Shown piece after piece: positions 16,005 to 23,602 of a stretch of 64,000 nucleotides of DNA (the first letter of the stretch is position 1; each line of letters starts with the position of its first letter). A program made the position numbers and the translations under genes. The notes under the pieces were generated by a model. It saw only the letters and a program-made list of their open reading frames with translations, searched no databases and was not told the origin of the DNA. The stretch is from SM23-73-3 sp965369445 (lineage in GTDB: Bacteria > Zixibacteria > MSB-5A5 > SM1-73), in contig CBDUQU010000001.1 of the NCBI GenBank assembly GCA_965369445.1, positions 1-64,000 on the forward strand, written 5' to 3'.

Positions 16005-17483
16005 ATGAAGTACAGTTCTTTAATTAGGAGTTTGTTTTTGCTGCTGTTTGTACTTATGCCCTTTTCCTTATATGCATCTGTCGATTTTCCTGAAACGCCG
16101 GCAGGAAATCGGGCAAAGGAGATACTGGAGCTCTTAAACGGAACCAGTTCACATTCTCCTGAAGACTATGTCAAAAATGACTATACGCCGAGTTTTAGGG
16201 ACGCTTTCCCCATGGCATCTCATGTAGCTATTTTCTCGACCACTCAGGGAATTTTCAACAAACTGCAACTTGTCGAAATTCCGGAATCTTCGCCTCACCG
16301 AATCACTGCCATTCTCAAGTCTGCTGCCCGTGAAGCTTATTTGAAACTCGAATTAGATGTGGAGCCCGAAGAACCGCATAGAATTGCGTCAATGGGAATC
16401 TCACCTGCCGGTAAACCTGCAAATGCTGAAGAGACAGAAAAAGAAGAAAAGGCAGGAGGTGAACCTCAAAAAAGCAGAGAACCCAAAGAGGTAGATTTAG
16501 ATGACTTGCACAATCAGCTTTCTGAAAAAGCTGAAAATAATGAGTTCTCGGGCGTCGTGCTGATCGCAAAAGATGGCAACAAGATTTTCCATGAGGCTTA
16601 CGGATATGCTTCAAAAGAGTTTAAGGTAAAGAACGCTTTGGATACAAAATTCAACCTTGGCTCCATCAACAAGCTATTCACCTCAATCGGCATTACTCAG
16701 CTTATGGAAAAGGGAAAATTGTCCATCGATGACCCGATCGGGAAATATCTGGATATCTTTTCGCAGGAAATTGCCGGCAAGGTTACGGTAAAGCATTTAT
16801 TGCAAATGCGGGCAGGCTGGGGGGATTATTGGGGCAATGAGTATTATCTTGCCCATCGGAATGAGCTTCGGAAGGTATCGGATTATATGGAGTTCATTAA
16901 GGACATTCCCCTTGATTTTGAACCCGGGACAAACTTCCAGCATTGTAATACGTGCTTTGAGGTGCTTGGAGCTTTAATCGAAGCAATAACCGGTATAGAT
17001 TACTATGATTACGTAAAAGACAATATCTATAAACCAGCGGGAATGGAAAACACCGATTGCTATGACAAAGACGGCCCTGTTGAGAATATTGCTGTGGGAT
17101 ACACAAATATGAATCCCGACGCACCCGGTGAAAACGAGTACAGATGGAATAACCTGTATATGATGCCTCCAAAGGGATCACCCACAGGAGGGGGTTTTTC
17201 CACTGTCGAGGATCTGCTCAAGCTCGATATCGCTTTGAGAAACTTCAAACTGTTGAATCGTGACTATACTCACTATTTATCCCGGCAGTTTAACGGTTCG
17301 CCAAAGGATCCTTTTGAGCCTCCCGGCAGAGTCTCGCTTAGTGCAGGAGGAGCGCCGGGGGTAAGCGCAGTTTTTGCCCGCGATCTTGATTTCGGTTATA
17401 CAATAATTGTGTTGTCCAATTACGACTATCCTGTCGCAATGGATGCGGCAAGCGAGATCATAGAAATGTATGGATTAGAATAG
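16005..17483 (+). CDS. Secreted serine hydrolase (beta-lactamase/class C fold)
   Basis: A 492-residue exported protein with a signal peptide (residues 1-24, hydrophobic LFLLLFVLMPFSLYA). Residues 25-140 form an N-terminal domain with a charged linker (EETEKEEKAGGEPQKSREPKE). A beta-lactamase-fold serine hydrolase domain follows. The SxxK motif is S220-I-N-K223 in NLGSINKLFTSIG. The usual YxN position reads HCN (FQHCNTCFEVLG), so the Tyr is replaced. GGGFSTVEDLLKLD is typical of the class C/esterase EstB group. The altered motif argues for an esterase or peptidase rather than a true beta-lactamase. ATG is supported by GAGGAGG. It is monocistronic, with terminator-like hairpins after it (about 17520-17560). 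Confidence 0.87.
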   Translation: MKYSSLIRSLFLLLFVLMPFSLYASVDFPETPAGNRAKEILELLNGTSSHSPEDYVKNDYTPSFRDAFPMASHVAIFSTTQGIFNKLQLVEIPESSPHRITAILKSAAREAYLKLELDVEPEEPHRIASMGISPAGKPANAEETEKEEKAGGEPQKSREPKEVDLDDLHNQLSEKAENNEFSGVVLIAKDGNKIFHEAYGYASKEFKVKNALDTKFNLGSINKLFTSIGITQLMEKGKLSIDDPIGKYLDIFSQEIAGKVTVKHLLQMRAGWGDYWGNEYYLAHRNELRKVSDYMEFIKDIPLDFEPGTNFQHCNTCFEVLGALIEAITGIDYYDYVKDNIYKPAGMENTDCYDKDGPVENIAVGYTNMNPDAPGENEYRWNNLYMMPPKGSPTGGGFSTVEDLLKLDIALRNFKLLNRDYTHYLSRQFNGSPKDPFEPPGRVSLSAGGAPGVSAVFARDLDFGYTIIVLSNYDYPVAMDAASEIIEMYGLE

Positions 17484-17574
17484 AAGTCGAAGAGCTTCTG
17501 TGCCTGCCAGGTTCCTTGATCTGGTCCCGCATTTTGCGGGATCGGGTCGGGGGACCCGACGGGCACGCAACATT

Positions 17575-17766
17575 TCATATAGAATCCAGTTCTACATATG
17601 CATCTTCTTTGCCTTTTTCTCTATCTTTTCGTGCTTGCTTGAGATCTTCGATGGCCTTCTTATCAAGATCTAATCCTAACAGCTCTTCTATTTCTTTATA
17701 CTCCTTCCAGGGAATAATCACTTCGGTTGGCTTGCCTTTTTCATTTACCACAATTTTCTTGTGCAC
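17575..17766 (-). CDS. Orphan antitoxin-like protein (Phd/YefM type)
   Basis: A 63-residue protein resembling type II antitoxins (VVNEKGKPTEVIIPWKEYKEIEELLGL), with an acidic, helical C-terminus that in the family wraps the toxin. No toxin gene follows on the minus strand before the convergent hydrolase gene. The start is uncertain. GTG at 17766 is used, yet the frame continues upstream through EATVTV to the AAGAGGTGA site, so an earlier non-standard start is possible. The gene lies directly beyond an attC-like site on the same strand, as expected for the next cassette of an integron array. Its own attC site was not found. Predicted role: neutralising a toxin that is absent here, or simply a relic. 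Confidence 0.6.
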   Translation of the reverse strand: MHKKIVVNEKGKPTEVIIPWKEYKEIEELLGLDLDKKAIEDLKQARKDREKGKEDAYVELDSI

Positions 17767-17802
17767 CGTAACCGTAGCTTCACCTCTTTTCTTTTTAATT
17801 AT

Positions 17803-17868
17803 ACCTAACGTTTGAACTCAGCGGTTTAAAAGCATTAGCTTTTAATCCGCTGAAGCGAATTGTTATTT
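17803..17868. other. attC-like integron recombination site
   Basis: The plus strand starts with a perfect R'' box, ACCTAAC (17803-17809). GTTTGAACTCAGCGG and a hairpin stem around 17824-17847 follow, then CCGCTGAAGCGAATTGTTA and a GTTATTT end. On the minus strand this ends CAAACGTTAGGT, where GTTAGGT fits the GTTRRRY core. The last 11 codons of the TIR-like gene run into the site, which is common for cassette genes. No integrase gene is present in the window. Confidence 0.75.
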
Positions 17869-18578
17869 GGTTTCTTTGATATTCCTAGTTTTTTGCAAAT
17901 CCATTTTTCATATTTTTTATCAATTGAAATTATACATCTATCCCAATGATCTTTTTCATCAATTTCTAAAGCTTCGTCATATTTTCTGATAAAATCTGAT
18001 ATAGAAATGTTGTCTGCTAGTACTTTTGCTTTAGTGCGTACCTGTGATGGCAGTTCGCTAAAGCTAATTGTTGACTTTTCAAGAATTATTCGGAAATATA
18101 TTTTCTCTGCCTCAGAAACATTTTGCAGATTGGCGGATAATCTTTCCTCTACGGAATAATATCGTTTAGGAAGTTCCTTTTCTAGCTTTGATGGCAATTC
18201 ATCAATGTTTTTATATCTTATTTGTACTAGACCTGATAAATTAGACGGAAGATGTTTTTGATAGCTCCCCTTTTTGGTTTCTCGAATAAGCAATATTACA
18301 TTTAATTGCTTAGCCAGGGCATACCCTAGCTCGATGTGGACATTTCGATTTTGGGATTTTGTTTCGAAGACGCAAAAAGCGCTTCTGTCCATTTGTTTTA
18401 TCAACTCTTCCCATAGCCACTTACCTGCATCAACAAATGGGGTTATTTCCATATTCTGTTTTGCTAAAAATTGTTTTACTTTCTTGTATAGTTTTTGGCC
18501 GCGAGAGTTTTTTTTAAATTCATGTCCATAGAAACATTTATGGTAATCTTTTAAATTTGTCTTTTTTGGTGAAAGCAT
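17835..18578 (-). CDS. TIR-like / nucleotide-binding domain protein in an integron cassette
   Basis: A 247-residue protein. The N-terminal half resembles TIR-like or nucleoside-deoxyribosyltransferase-like folds. It begins KCFYGHEF, then has ITPFVDAGKWLWEELIKQMDRS (residues 45-66), and NRNVHIELGYALAKQ (77-91) holds the candidate catalytic Glu83. Proteins of this shape serve as NAD-cleaving or nucleotide-sensing effectors in bacterial immunity. The C-terminal half (about 130-247) is helical and unrecognised. It is A+T-rich beside G+C-richer neighbours, and it is framed by an attC-like site at its 3' end and a truncated one at its 5' end, so it is very probably a mobile gene cassette. A stand-alone defence role is inference; a 2'-deoxyribosyltransferase-like enzyme is the alternative. 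Confidence 0.65.
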   Translation of the reverse strand: MLSPKKTNLKDYHKCFYGHEFKKNSRGQKLYKKVKQFLAKQNMEITPFVDAGKWLWEELIKQMDRSAFCVFETKSQNRNVHIELGYALAKQLNVILLIRETKKGSYQKHLPSNLSGLVQIRYKNIDELPSKLEKELPKRYYSVEERLSANLQNVSEAEKIYFRIILEKSTISFSELPSQVRTKAKVLADNISISDFIRKYDEALEIDEKDHWDRCIISIDKKYEKWICKKLGISKKPNNNSLQRIKS

Positions 18579-18604
18579 TTCTTGTTCCTTTCAATTTTAT
18601 TCTC

Positions 18605-18659
18605 ACACAACGCTTGAACTGAGCGGCGACGGGTGGCCCGGCCTGTTCATCAGGCCGGG
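18605..18659. other. Truncated attC-like site
   Basis: ACACAAC followed by GCTTGAACTGAGCGGCGAC closely resembles the arm of the attC at 17803-17868. A CCCGGCCTG...CAGGCCGGG hairpin (18637-18645 with 18651-18659) follows. The opposite arm is missing. It marks the 5' border of the TIR-like cassette. The rest to 18843 shows no gene. Confidence 0.6.
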
Positions 18660-18843
18660 TTTATCATCGTCCTCACTCGACAGACCAGCGTCAGGGGCAC
18701 AGGGCCCCAGATCTACCACTTCGGCCGACCCCAGGAAATGGACCGACAATCAAATCTACAGTTGACCCTCCCTAATGTCAAGTTATTTTGAGCAGGTTTA
18801 GCGTCAGTATCGACGAACTGGCGCTGGGATATGCCGACCTCAC

Positions 18844-18975
18844 CTAAGCCCCTTTCTTCATCATTGTTAGAAATGAAGACCGGAGCGTATCGCTCATAAG
18901 GGCCTTTTTCACCGGCGGCAGTTTCAGGAATCCGCCGATGAAGCCGCGCATGAACGAGTGAGTGATGCTCTGCGG
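18844..18975 (-). pseudogene. C-terminal remnant of the multi-cluster Fe-S protein
   Basis: Forty-odd codons ending SSFLTMMKKGA and a stop. Over the last 41 residues 36 are identical to the C-terminus of the Fe-S protein at 33845-35101. Similarity ends abruptly at 18975, and everything upstream of it, including all the cysteine motifs, is gone. It lies between the cassette patch and the 3' end of hybB, so the lost gene probably once followed hybB. From 18976 to 19091 nothing is recognisable. Confidence 0.85.
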
Positions 18976-19091
18976 AATTCCCTTAGGTGGGAAGGGGAAG
19001 GGTTTATATCAGAAGGGAACCAGAACCCTTCCCCTTGGTTTGGGGGGCACTTTTTTAACGCGTCTACTACTCCACTTGCTCAGGGCTCAGG

Positions 19092-20267
19092 TCACGATTC
19101 GACCCGCAGAACCCTGTCGGGAATCCTGACCCTCTCGGGCTTAGAACCTTCTTCCGGATGCTCAAAGATGGGCAAATACCGCACTGCCATAGCGAAGATG
19201 AAGAATCCGGTGGCTACCAGAGCCAGGGTGACGGCGATCTCCATCCATGACGGAAAGTAGTTGACCCCGGACGAAGCCACGAAACCGGTCGTGGACACGT
19301 TTAATCTGTTCAGCAAAAACCCGACGATGGTGCACACCGCCGCTATGTAAAGTCCCCTGGTGGAGAGCCTTATCTTTCGTATCGAGAGCAGGACGATGGG
19401 AACGATTATTCCTGCTAAGATCTCCAACCAGAAGAGCCCGGTCTCCATGCGGAGGAGGAAGAGTTCCGACCAAACACCTCGCATGAAGAAATCATAAATC
19501 TTCATAAGCAGGTAAATCACCAAAACCACCAGAAGGATTCTTCCAATGTCCGCCAGCACGTCCTGCTTCAGGCGGTGACCGAAAGCTCTAAAGCTCAGGT
19601 GTGATTCAAAAATGACCATGGCGCATCCTGCCGCAATCGCGGAGACGTAGAACAGCAGAGGCAGAGACGCCGAGTACCAGAGCGTGTATAGCCTGTGAGG
19701 CACGATCAAGAACAACGAACCCAAAGAGGACTGGTGCATGGTGGAAAGGACGACTCCCAGTATGACCAGGGGAACCGTTATCCTGCCTATCCATCTCTTG
19801 GGCCCGCTCCAGCCCAAACGTTCGAAGAGGTTCGGACTGAATTCGAAAAACAACACCCCGGTGTATAACATGACGCACATGGCTACCTCAAACAACGGGG
19901 AATGGAAGTTGCCCATAAAGAGAGGATTGTATAGCTTGTCCGGGCGTCCCACGTCAAAGAGAAGACCTACGATCACCAGAAGGTACCCCAAAAAAGCGGT
20001 TAAGATGGCGGGTTTCAGAACGGGATAGAACCGCTTAACGTGAAACACGTAAACTGCCGCCGCCAGGGTAAACCCGCCGGCGGCCAACCCCACTCCCGAT
20101 ATGACGTCGAAACCAACCCACAGCCCCCAGGGAAACCTATCACTCAAATTAGTAGCTGCCCCCAGGCCGCCGGTGAAACGGACAATGGTCGCTATAAGGC
20201 CAGCCACCCAGGTCAGAAGCAGGACTACTTTCCAGAAAGTTATCTTGAACGGTAATTTGATACTCAC
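19092..20267 (-). CDS. HybB/NrfD-like integral membrane quinone-reactive subunit
   Basis: A 391-residue polytopic membrane protein of the NrfD/HybB family, with about ten helices. In hydrogenase-2 and related enzymes it passes electrons between a periplasmic Fe-S subunit and the quinone pool. RFPWGLWVGFDVISGVGLAAGGFTL (residues 44-68) and LFDVGRPDKLYNPLFMGNFHSPLFE are strongly typical of HybB. The start is GTG with AAGGAG six bases upstream. It follows hybA-like 20326-21081 by 58 bp. No catalytic hydrogenase, formate dehydrogenase or reductase subunit is in the window, so the partner enzyme is unknown. The remnant of an Fe-S protein gene lies just downstream. Confidence 0.9.
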   Translation of the reverse strand: MSIKLPFKITFWKVVLLLTWVAGLIATIVRFTGGLGAATNLSDRFPWGLWVGFDVISGVGLAAGGFTLAAAVYVFHVKRFYPVLKPAILTAFLGYLLVIVGLLFDVGRPDKLYNPLFMGNFHSPLFEVAMCVMLYTGVLFFEFSPNLFERLGWSGPKRWIGRITVPLVILGVVLSTMHQSSLGSLFLIVPHRLYTLWYSASLPLLFYVSAIAAGCAMVIFESHLSFRAFGHRLKQDVLADIGRILLVVLVIYLLMKIYDFFMRGVWSELFLLRMETGLFWLEILAGIIVPIVLLSIRKIRLSTRGLYIAAVCTIVGFLLNRLNVSTTGFVASSGVNYFPSWMEIAVTLALVATGFFIFAMAVRYLPIFEHPEEGSKPERVRIPDRVLRVES

Positions 20268-20325
20268 CTTGATCTCCTTCTCGTTATCAGCCTTCGATCG
20301 CTTTGCAGCTGCACGTTTGTATCTT

Positions 20326-21081
20326 CTATTTCAACTCAGAGTCCTGCTGCTTGTTTTTGTATTCGGCCAACTCCATCCTGCGGTCGATAATCCACCATAC
20401 CCCGTAAAGGAATGCACCGCCGAAGATGGCTATGCTGGGAACACTTTTGAGCGCTGCCCAGGTAAGCTCAGGCAGGGGACGATCCCCAAGGTTGCCGGGG
20501 AAGCCGAGCGTCTCAAGTGGAACGCTGGACAGGATCAAAACAGACGTTCCACCAATTTCCTTCTCGCCGTATATGTGGTCCACATACAGATCCGGATTTT
20601 CTTCTATGCGTTTCCGCGCCACCCTGATCAGCTCATCTCGATCTCCGAATATGGTGGCCTCGGTGGGACATGCTTCGGCGCAGGCGCTAATCTTTCCTTC
20701 CTTCTGCCTCTCGTAGCACATGGTGCATTTTCTCACCTTGGGCGCACGTTTGTCCCATTCATAAGTCGGGACGGTGAAGGGACAGGCCTGCATGCAGTAG
20801 CGACACCCTATGCATTTGTGTGCGTGATATATTACCGCACCCTCCGGAGTCTTCTCGAATGCCCCTACCGGGCATACTGAGGCACAGGAGGGGTCGTTAC
20901 AGTGCATGCACAGTTGACGATAATAGACGCTGTCCTTTTCCTTCACCACGGTATAGGCTGTGGAGGAGAGCTCCTTTTCTTCCTCCCCTGGAAGGCCATT
21001 GGCCTCCTTGCAGGCTAAAGCGCAAAGCTGACACCCGATACACTTGGTGATATCTATCAGAAGCGCTTTGGGTTTTGTCAT
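20326..21081 (-). CDS. HybA-like four-cluster ferredoxin with C-terminal anchor
   Basis: A 251-residue electron-transfer protein with four [4Fe-4S] motifs: CIGCQLCALACKEANG (about 15-30), LCMHCNDPSCASVCP (57-71), CIGCRYCMQACP (90-101) and KCTMC...CAEACP (117-140). A single C-terminal helix (VPSIAIFGGAFLYGVWWII, about 213-231) would anchor it to the membrane. This layout matches HybA, the partner of HybB encoded next. No signal peptide is seen at the N-terminus, whereas E. coli HybA has a Tat signal, so this version may face the cytoplasm. AAGGAGT precedes the ATG. It belongs to the operon that begins with the three receiver genes. Confidence 0.9.
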   Translation of the reverse strand: MTKPKALLIDITKCIGCQLCALACKEANGLPGEEEKELSSTAYTVVKEKDSVYYRQLCMHCNDPSCASVCPVGAFEKTPEGAVIYHAHKCIGCRYCMQACPFTVPTYEWDKRAPKVRKCTMCYERQKEGKISACAEACPTEATIFGDRDELIRVARKRIEENPDLYVDHIYGEKEIGGTSVLILSSVPLETLGFPGNLGDRPLPELTWAALKSVPSIAIFGGAFLYGVWWIIDRRMELAEYKNKQQDSELK

Positions 21082-21186
21082 TTGATGACTCCTTGTTATT
21101 TCTCTTCTATCGTCTTCTTGTTGCTGGCTGAACCATTGGAATCCGCATGTCTTGCCTTTTGTGCTCTGTTCGCAAACACCATTGGG

Positions 21187-21798
21187 TTAGCTCGCTGCTT
21201 CCGGTGCAGCGTCCGCCGCGGCACGTTTCGATCTCGAGGCCACCGTCCCTTTTTCAACCAGCCGATCGAGCACCAGGTCTGCCGGAACGGCTTGACCCTT
21301 GGCCAGGGCTCTCATCATGGCGTCGGATAGCTCCTCCGGGGTGAATGGCTTGGGCACGTAATCGGATACCCCGGCCCTCATGGCTTTGATCGAGGTTTCG
21401 ACCGAGGGATAGCCGGTAATCAGAATGACCGCCATGTTAGGATTTTCCTTCTTTATTCTTCTGGCTACTTCAATCCCATCGATCTCCGGCATCTTCCAGT
21501 CAGCGATCAACACGTCGAATTCACTGCTCTTGGCCTTGCTCAAGGCCTCCTCTCCGGACAAAGCCACATCCACCTTGTAGCCTTCCCGGGTCAGGATCTT
21601 CTTGCAACTGTTGCACACAGTCTGCTCGTCGTCCACCACCAGGACGCTGGCGGCCGATCTGGCGGTGGCAGCAAGCGCAACAGCAGGTCGGGCAGAAGCG
21701 GTCATCTCCACCCTCTCCTCTACCCTCTTACCTCGTCTGACCAGAACATCGATCAATATGGCCGCTATGAACGTGAACACTACCAACAAAGCTACCAT
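21187..21798 (-). CDS. Membrane-anchored receiver protein (N-terminal helix + REC)
   Basis: A 203-residue protein with one N-terminal membrane helix (residues 2-20), a linker, and a complete receiver domain (about 50-170). The phosphoacceptor is Asp100 (LIADWKMPE), the acidic pair is VVDDE, and the switch residues sit in ILITGYPS and the Lys in YVPKPFTP. There is no DNA-binding or enzymatic output domain. A CNSC motif (residues 62-65) sits at the start of the first helix of the receiver. It is the third of three receiver genes in series before hybA. The role of phosphorylation here is unknown; tethering to or regulation of the HybA/HybB complex is inference. Confidence 0.85.
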   Translation of the reverse strand: MVALLVVFTFIAAILIDVLVRRGKRVEERVEMTASARPAVALAATARSAASVLVVDDEQTVCNSCKKILTREGYKVDVALSGEEALSKAKSSEFDVLIADWKMPEIDGIEVARRIKKENPNMAVILITGYPSVETSIKAMRAGVSDYVPKPFTPEELSDAMMRALAKGQAVPADLVLDRLVEKGTVASRSKRAAADAAPEAAS

Positions 21799-21834
21799 TT
21801 CTCACTCCTTTTGTTTTGGCTGTCATTTGCTGAA

Positions 21835-22494
21835 TCAGTCCAGGGGTCTTTTCCCGGCAAGCGCTTTGACAATGCCAGCGAACACGGTGAAAATCACTAT
21901 CGGACCCAGGGCGATGAAGAATAGCCTGGAAAAAACCGGGGCTAAGACGGATTTGAAGACGAACTTTATCGGACCGACCTTAGGCTCTTCTGCAGGCATA
22001 GGAGCCACCGCCGGAGCGGTCACGGCTTCTTCCCTGACCACCTCTGCCACCATGGGCTTAGCCTTCGGGCTTACCACCCCTTTTTCGATCAACCGATCCA
22101 GCACCAAATCTGTCGGTACAGCCTGACCTTTGGCCAGGGCTCTGATCATGGCGTCGGACAGCTCTTCCGGGGTGAAGGGCTTCGGCACATAGTCGGATAC
22201 CCCGGACCTGATGGCTTCAATCGAGGTCTCCACCGAGGGATAGCCGGTGATCAATATCACCGCAATCTCGGGATTCTCCCTCTTGATTCTTCTGGCCACC
22301 TCCATTCCATCCATCTCCGGCATCTTCCAATCCGAGATGACCACGTCGAATCCGTTTCTTTTGATCTTGCTCAACGCCTCCTCGCCGGACAAAGCCACAT
22401 CCACGTTGTAGCCTTCCCGGATCAGGATCTTCCTGCAGCTGGAGCAGACGGTCTTTTCGTCATCCACCACCAGGACATTCGGTTTACGTTTCAT
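21835..22494 (-). CDS. Membrane-anchored receiver protein (REC + C-terminal helix)
   Basis: A 219-residue protein with an N-terminal receiver domain (about 5-125; Asp55 in VISDWKMPE) and a linker. A C-terminal membrane segment follows (LFFIALGPIVIFTVFAGIVKAL, about 187-208). The receiver is nearly the same as that of the next gene (SGEEALSK, EDLSDAMIRALAKGQAV-like region, DLVLDRLIEKG), so the two are paralogues with the anchor at opposite ends. It carries CSSC just after the acidic pair. ATG at 22494 is preferred over GTG at 22503 because GGGAG lies eight bases before it. There is no output domain. It is part of the operon starting at 23525. Confidence 0.85.
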   Translation of the reverse strand: MKRKPNVLVVDDEKTVCSSCRKILIREGYNVDVALSGEEALSKIKRNGFDVVISDWKMPEMDGMEVARRIKRENPEIAVILITGYPSVETSIEAIRSGVSDYVPKPFTPEELSDAMIRALAKGQAVPTDLVLDRLIEKGVVSPKAKPMVAEVVREEAVTAPAVAPMPAEEPKVGPIKFVFKSVLAPVFSRLFFIALGPIVIFTVFAGIVKALAGKRPLD

Positions 22495-22508
22495 TTTAAT
22501 CACTCCCT

Positions 22509-23525
22509 TCAGTCAGCCCCCTGGGGGCTAACATGACAAAATAGAGGTTTCACCACCGCGCCCAGGATAATGGGCAACAAAGCCGGGAAGAAAAGCCGAG
22601 AGGCCAAAGCAGACAGGAAGAGCTTTCCTATGGGGACCTTAGCCTGGTGATGCTCTTTCCCCAACCTTCCGGTTGGTTCCGGCTCTGGTTTTTCCTTTAT
22701 CTCCAGTTCTGTTTTGACGCTTAGTCCTAAACCCGGGGGAATCACTCTATGTTCAGAATTCAGTTCATGTCTCGCCTGGTCTGACGGAATGGAGACATTG
22801 CCTGACCAGTTTTTTAGATCCTCTTCTAAGTAGAAAGGTTCCAGTTGAACGATCCATCCCTTTCCGAATGGATCTTTGTTGATCAAGTCGGTATTGAAGT
22901 TGATCTCATAGTTGATTTTGACCAGCCGGCCACGAACGGGCACGAGAAGTTTGTGCATCTGCTTGTCGGAAGCCAGTATCCTGATAAACAGTCTTCCTTG
23001 TTCGACCCTGCTCTGGTGACAGGGTAAGTCGACGTAAAGGATGTCGCCCACCGATTCCCTGAACAGGTTGTTTACCCCCACCTTGACAGTGCCGTTCTCC
23101 TCTATCTTGGCCCAGATATACTTCTGATAATGCAGCAGGTCTGTCCTTCCGCTCTTTCGCTCCTGCAGGGCCTTTCTTAGCACTTGCGTTAATTGATCAG
23201 GGCTGAGAGGCTTGGGAACGTAGTTGGAAACGCCCAATCTCATCGCCTGGACCGCGGATTCCACTGACGGATATCCGGTTATCATTATCACCACCATATC
23301 CGGATGATTCTTTTTCACGATCCTCAGGACCTCCATCCCGTCGATCTCCGGCATTTTCCAGTCGGCGATGAGCACGTCATATTTATCCTCTTCCACTTTC
23401 TTGAGGGCTTCTCGTCCGTTCAGAGCAATTTGCACATTGTGTCCTGCTCGGCTCAATATCTTCCGGCAGCTATTGCAAACTATCTCCTCATCATCCACCA
23501 CTAATACATTTGCTCGGTACGGCAT
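22509..23525 (-). CDS. Receiver domain fused to GcvH-like domain with C-terminal anchor
   Basis: A 338-residue, first gene of the operon. Residues 5-122 are a receiver (Asp55 in LIADWKMPE, CNSC at 17-20). Residues 135-240 resemble the glycine-cleavage H protein: HYQKYIWAKIEENGTVKVGVN, ESVGDILYVDLP, LVPVRGRLVKIN and LINKDPFGKGWIVQLEP. Lys188 lies eight residues before the P of PVRG, the place of the lipoyl-lysine in true GcvH. The surrounding ESVKA consensus is not kept. A Pro-rich linker leads to a C-terminal hydrophobic segment (about 302-325). Receiver-GcvH fusions occur in uncultured anaerobes, but their function has not been established. The sigma-54 promoter at 23569-23582 and a palindrome precede it. 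Confidence 0.85.
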   Translation of the reverse strand: MPYRANVLVVDDEEIVCNSCRKILSRAGHNVQIALNGREALKKVEEDKYDVLIADWKMPEIDGMEVLRIVKKNHPDMVVIMITGYPSVESAVQAMRLGVSNYVPKPLSPDQLTQVLRKALQERKSGRTDLLHYQKYIWAKIEENGTVKVGVNNLFRESVGDILYVDLPCHQSRVEQGRLFIRILASDKQMHKLLVPVRGRLVKINYEINFNTDLINKDPFGKGWIVQLEPFYLEEDLKNWSGNVSIPSDQARHELNSEHRVIPPGLGLSVKTELEIKEKPEPEPTGRLGKEHHQAKVPIGKLFLSALASRLFFPALLPIILGAVVKPLFCHVSPQGAD

Positions 23526-23568
23526 CTCCTATCACCTGCCTTTCTGTTCTTTCCGCTTCTCCTATAGC

Positions 23569-23582
23569 GCAAGAGATGTGCC
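23569..23582 (-). promoter_or_regulatory. Sigma-54 promoter of the receiver-hyb operon
   Basis: Reading leftwards, GGCAC-N5-TTGC with the -24 GG and -12 GC exactly twelve bases apart, as sigma-54 RNA polymerase requires. Predicted transcription begins about 23557, some 30 bp before the first start codon. The likely activator is the NtrC-type protein encoded at 30683-32080. Confidence 0.65.
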
Positions 23583-23584
23583 GA

Positions 23585-23602
23585 TTGTGACTTTTTTCAC
23601 AA
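23585..23602. promoter_or_regulatory. CRP/FNR-family (HcpR-like) palindrome
   Basis: A perfect TTGTGA-N6-TCACAA dyad, the form bound by CRP/FNR-superfamily proteins, including the redox regulator HcpR of sulfate reducers. It lies two bases upstream of the -24 element, a position more suited to repression or interference than to remote activation. No CRP/FNR gene lies in the window. Confidence 0.6.

Noticed and set aside
16005..17483. True beta-lactamase
   Set aside because: SxxK is present but the YxN tyrosine is replaced by His and a long N-terminal domain is present, so an esterase or peptidase is likelier.
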